IMG/VR virus record: IMGVR_UViG_3300037584_004704
Location: 1 to 55,463 of that record
DNA from: a virus
Direction: 5' to 3' (one strand)
Length of the DNA stretch: 55,463 nucleotides
In this document: piece by piece, positions 54,807 through 55,463 of the stretch
How positions within the stretch are numbered: position 1 is the stretch's first letter
How the letters are laid out: the number at the start of each line of letters is the position of its first letter
Position numbers and translations under genes: made by a program
The notes under the pieces: model-generated
Databases searched by the model: none
Seen by the model: the letters and a program-made list of their open reading frames with translations, nothing else
What the model was told of the DNA's origin: nothing

Positions 54807-55463
54807 TGGCATACATAGGACAATCAATTAAAAACGGAACCTTTAGTGTCTTAGACACAAGTGGTAATACTTACAATGGTTCTAACACAACATTTAGTTT
54901 AGGGACACAAGTAGGTTCTGCAGCACAACTATTAGTATCTCATGATGGTGTTATACAAAAACCTGGAACAGACTTTACACTAGCTACAGGCGGAACACAG
55001 ATTACATTTACCACAGCCCCTGCTAGTGGAGCATCAATCTTTATTGTAGAAATATCTGGTGCAGTGGGCGGACCAATGAATACAGATATTAATGGTGCAG
55101 AGTTAATACTAGATGTTGACGGAGATTCAAGTATTCATGCAGATACAGATGATCAAATAGATTTTAAAGCAGGTGGCACAGATAGATTTGTATTATCTTC
55201 AGCTAATGCAAAGTTTAATGTGGGTGCATATAATGCAGAGGCCACACTAACAGACGCCTCTACCATAGCATGGGATGTCTCAACATCACCAGTAGCAAAA
55301 GTAACACTAGGTGCTAACAGAACATTAGGTGCAGGGACCAATGCACAAACAGGGCAGTTTGTATCTTTATTAATTATTCAAGATGGTACAGGCTCAAGAA
55401 CAGTTACATTTAATGCTGCATATGAGTTCACCGAAGATACCGCACCGACACTAACTACAACAG
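54806..55463 (+). CDS. Tail fibre protein, N-terminal part (cut by window edge)
   Basis: ATG 54806 overlaps the previous TAA, and the frame stays open to the end (219 codons visible). MAYIGQSIKNGTFSVLDTSG, then TDFTLATGGTQITFTTAPAS and GGPMNTDINGAELILDVDGD repeat the module order of the 253-aa fibre at 50454. A third module (TIAWDVSTSPVAKVTLGANR, then TLGAGTNAQTGQF) begins near the edge. The remainder is missing. Confidence 0.7.
   Translation, partial: MAYIGQSIKNGTFSVLDTSGNTYNGSNTTFSLGTQVGSAAQLLVSHDGVIQKPGTDFTLATGGTQITFTTAPASGASIFIVEISGAVGGPMNTDINGAELILDVDGDSSIHADTDDQIDFKAGGTDRFVLSSANAKFNVGAYNAEATLTDASTIAWDVSTSPVAKVTLGANRTLGAGTNAQTGQFVSLLIIQDGTGSRTVTFNAAYEFTEDTAPTLTTT

Noticed and set aside
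233-55463. tRNA genes
   Set aside because: No cloverleaf with conserved T-loop and anticodon stem was recognised by eye. A tRNA scan would be decisive.
1-55463. Temperate lifestyle
   Set aside because: No integrase, excisionase or CI-like repressor was found. Absence from this window does not exclude one outside it.

Overview
The window is AT-rich phage DNA from a marine tailed phage. The virion gene set is podovirus-like: a P22-type portal, a P22-like large terminase, a tail adaptor of possible gp4 type and a T7-gp16-sized internal virion protein. No integrase, lysogeny repressor, tRNA or rRNA was recognised. Many of its small proteins belong to families I recall from uncultured marine (Mediterranean) phages and pelagiphages, so a marine alphaproteobacterial host such as SAR11 is a reasonable inference, but nothing here proves it. 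Both ends cut through tail-fibre genes. The 55 kb may therefore be an almost complete genome opened inside the tail cluster, but the two ends do not overlap.

Layout. 0-13 kb (+): tail protein C-terminus, tail and nozzle proteins, an HlyC-like lysine acyltransferase, four internal/ejection-type virion proteins and an M15 peptidase endolysin. 13-24.7 kb: replication and recombination module, with an SNF2 helicase on the minus strand, a putative SSB, an archaeo-eukaryotic-type primase, a UvrD/Dda-like helicase, an XF1762-type acetyltransferase-like protein, a family A DNA polymerase, two PD-(D/E)XK nucleases, a DnaJ-type zinc protein and a likely ribbon-helix-helix regulator. 24.7-27.8 kb: a candidate structured small RNA, small genes, an orphan C5 cytosine methyltransferase overlapping the small terminase gene (both minus), and a third PD-(D/E)XK nuclease. 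27.7-31.46 kb: an unusual accessory block of minus-strand small genes, strong hairpins, nine same-orientation copies of a repeat with core GGGCCCACCCACCC and three perfect DnaA boxes. It is a candidate replication origin or control region. 31.5-45.5 kb (+): large terminase, portal, a run of very small basic proteins, 3TM holin, a Cys-rich metallothionein-like peptide, secreted/membrane proteins, GroES-like co-chaperonin, scaffold-like protein and major capsid protein. 45.5-55.5 kb (+): head-tail connector proteins and a tail-fibre region with tandem paralogues and small chaperone-like partners.

Working model. Late genes run rightward from 31.46 kb through the window end and, if the molecule is circular, on into 1-13 kb. 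Replication genes form a separate rightward unit from 14.5 kb. A short element (TTTATGGGAT or its complement) lies inside the -35/-10 spacer of several candidate promoters and may co-regulate them. The most interesting signals are the HlyC-like acyltransferase next to membrane-interacting virion proteins, the repeat/DnaA-box region, the shared promoter element, the candidate small RNA and the metallothionein-like peptide.
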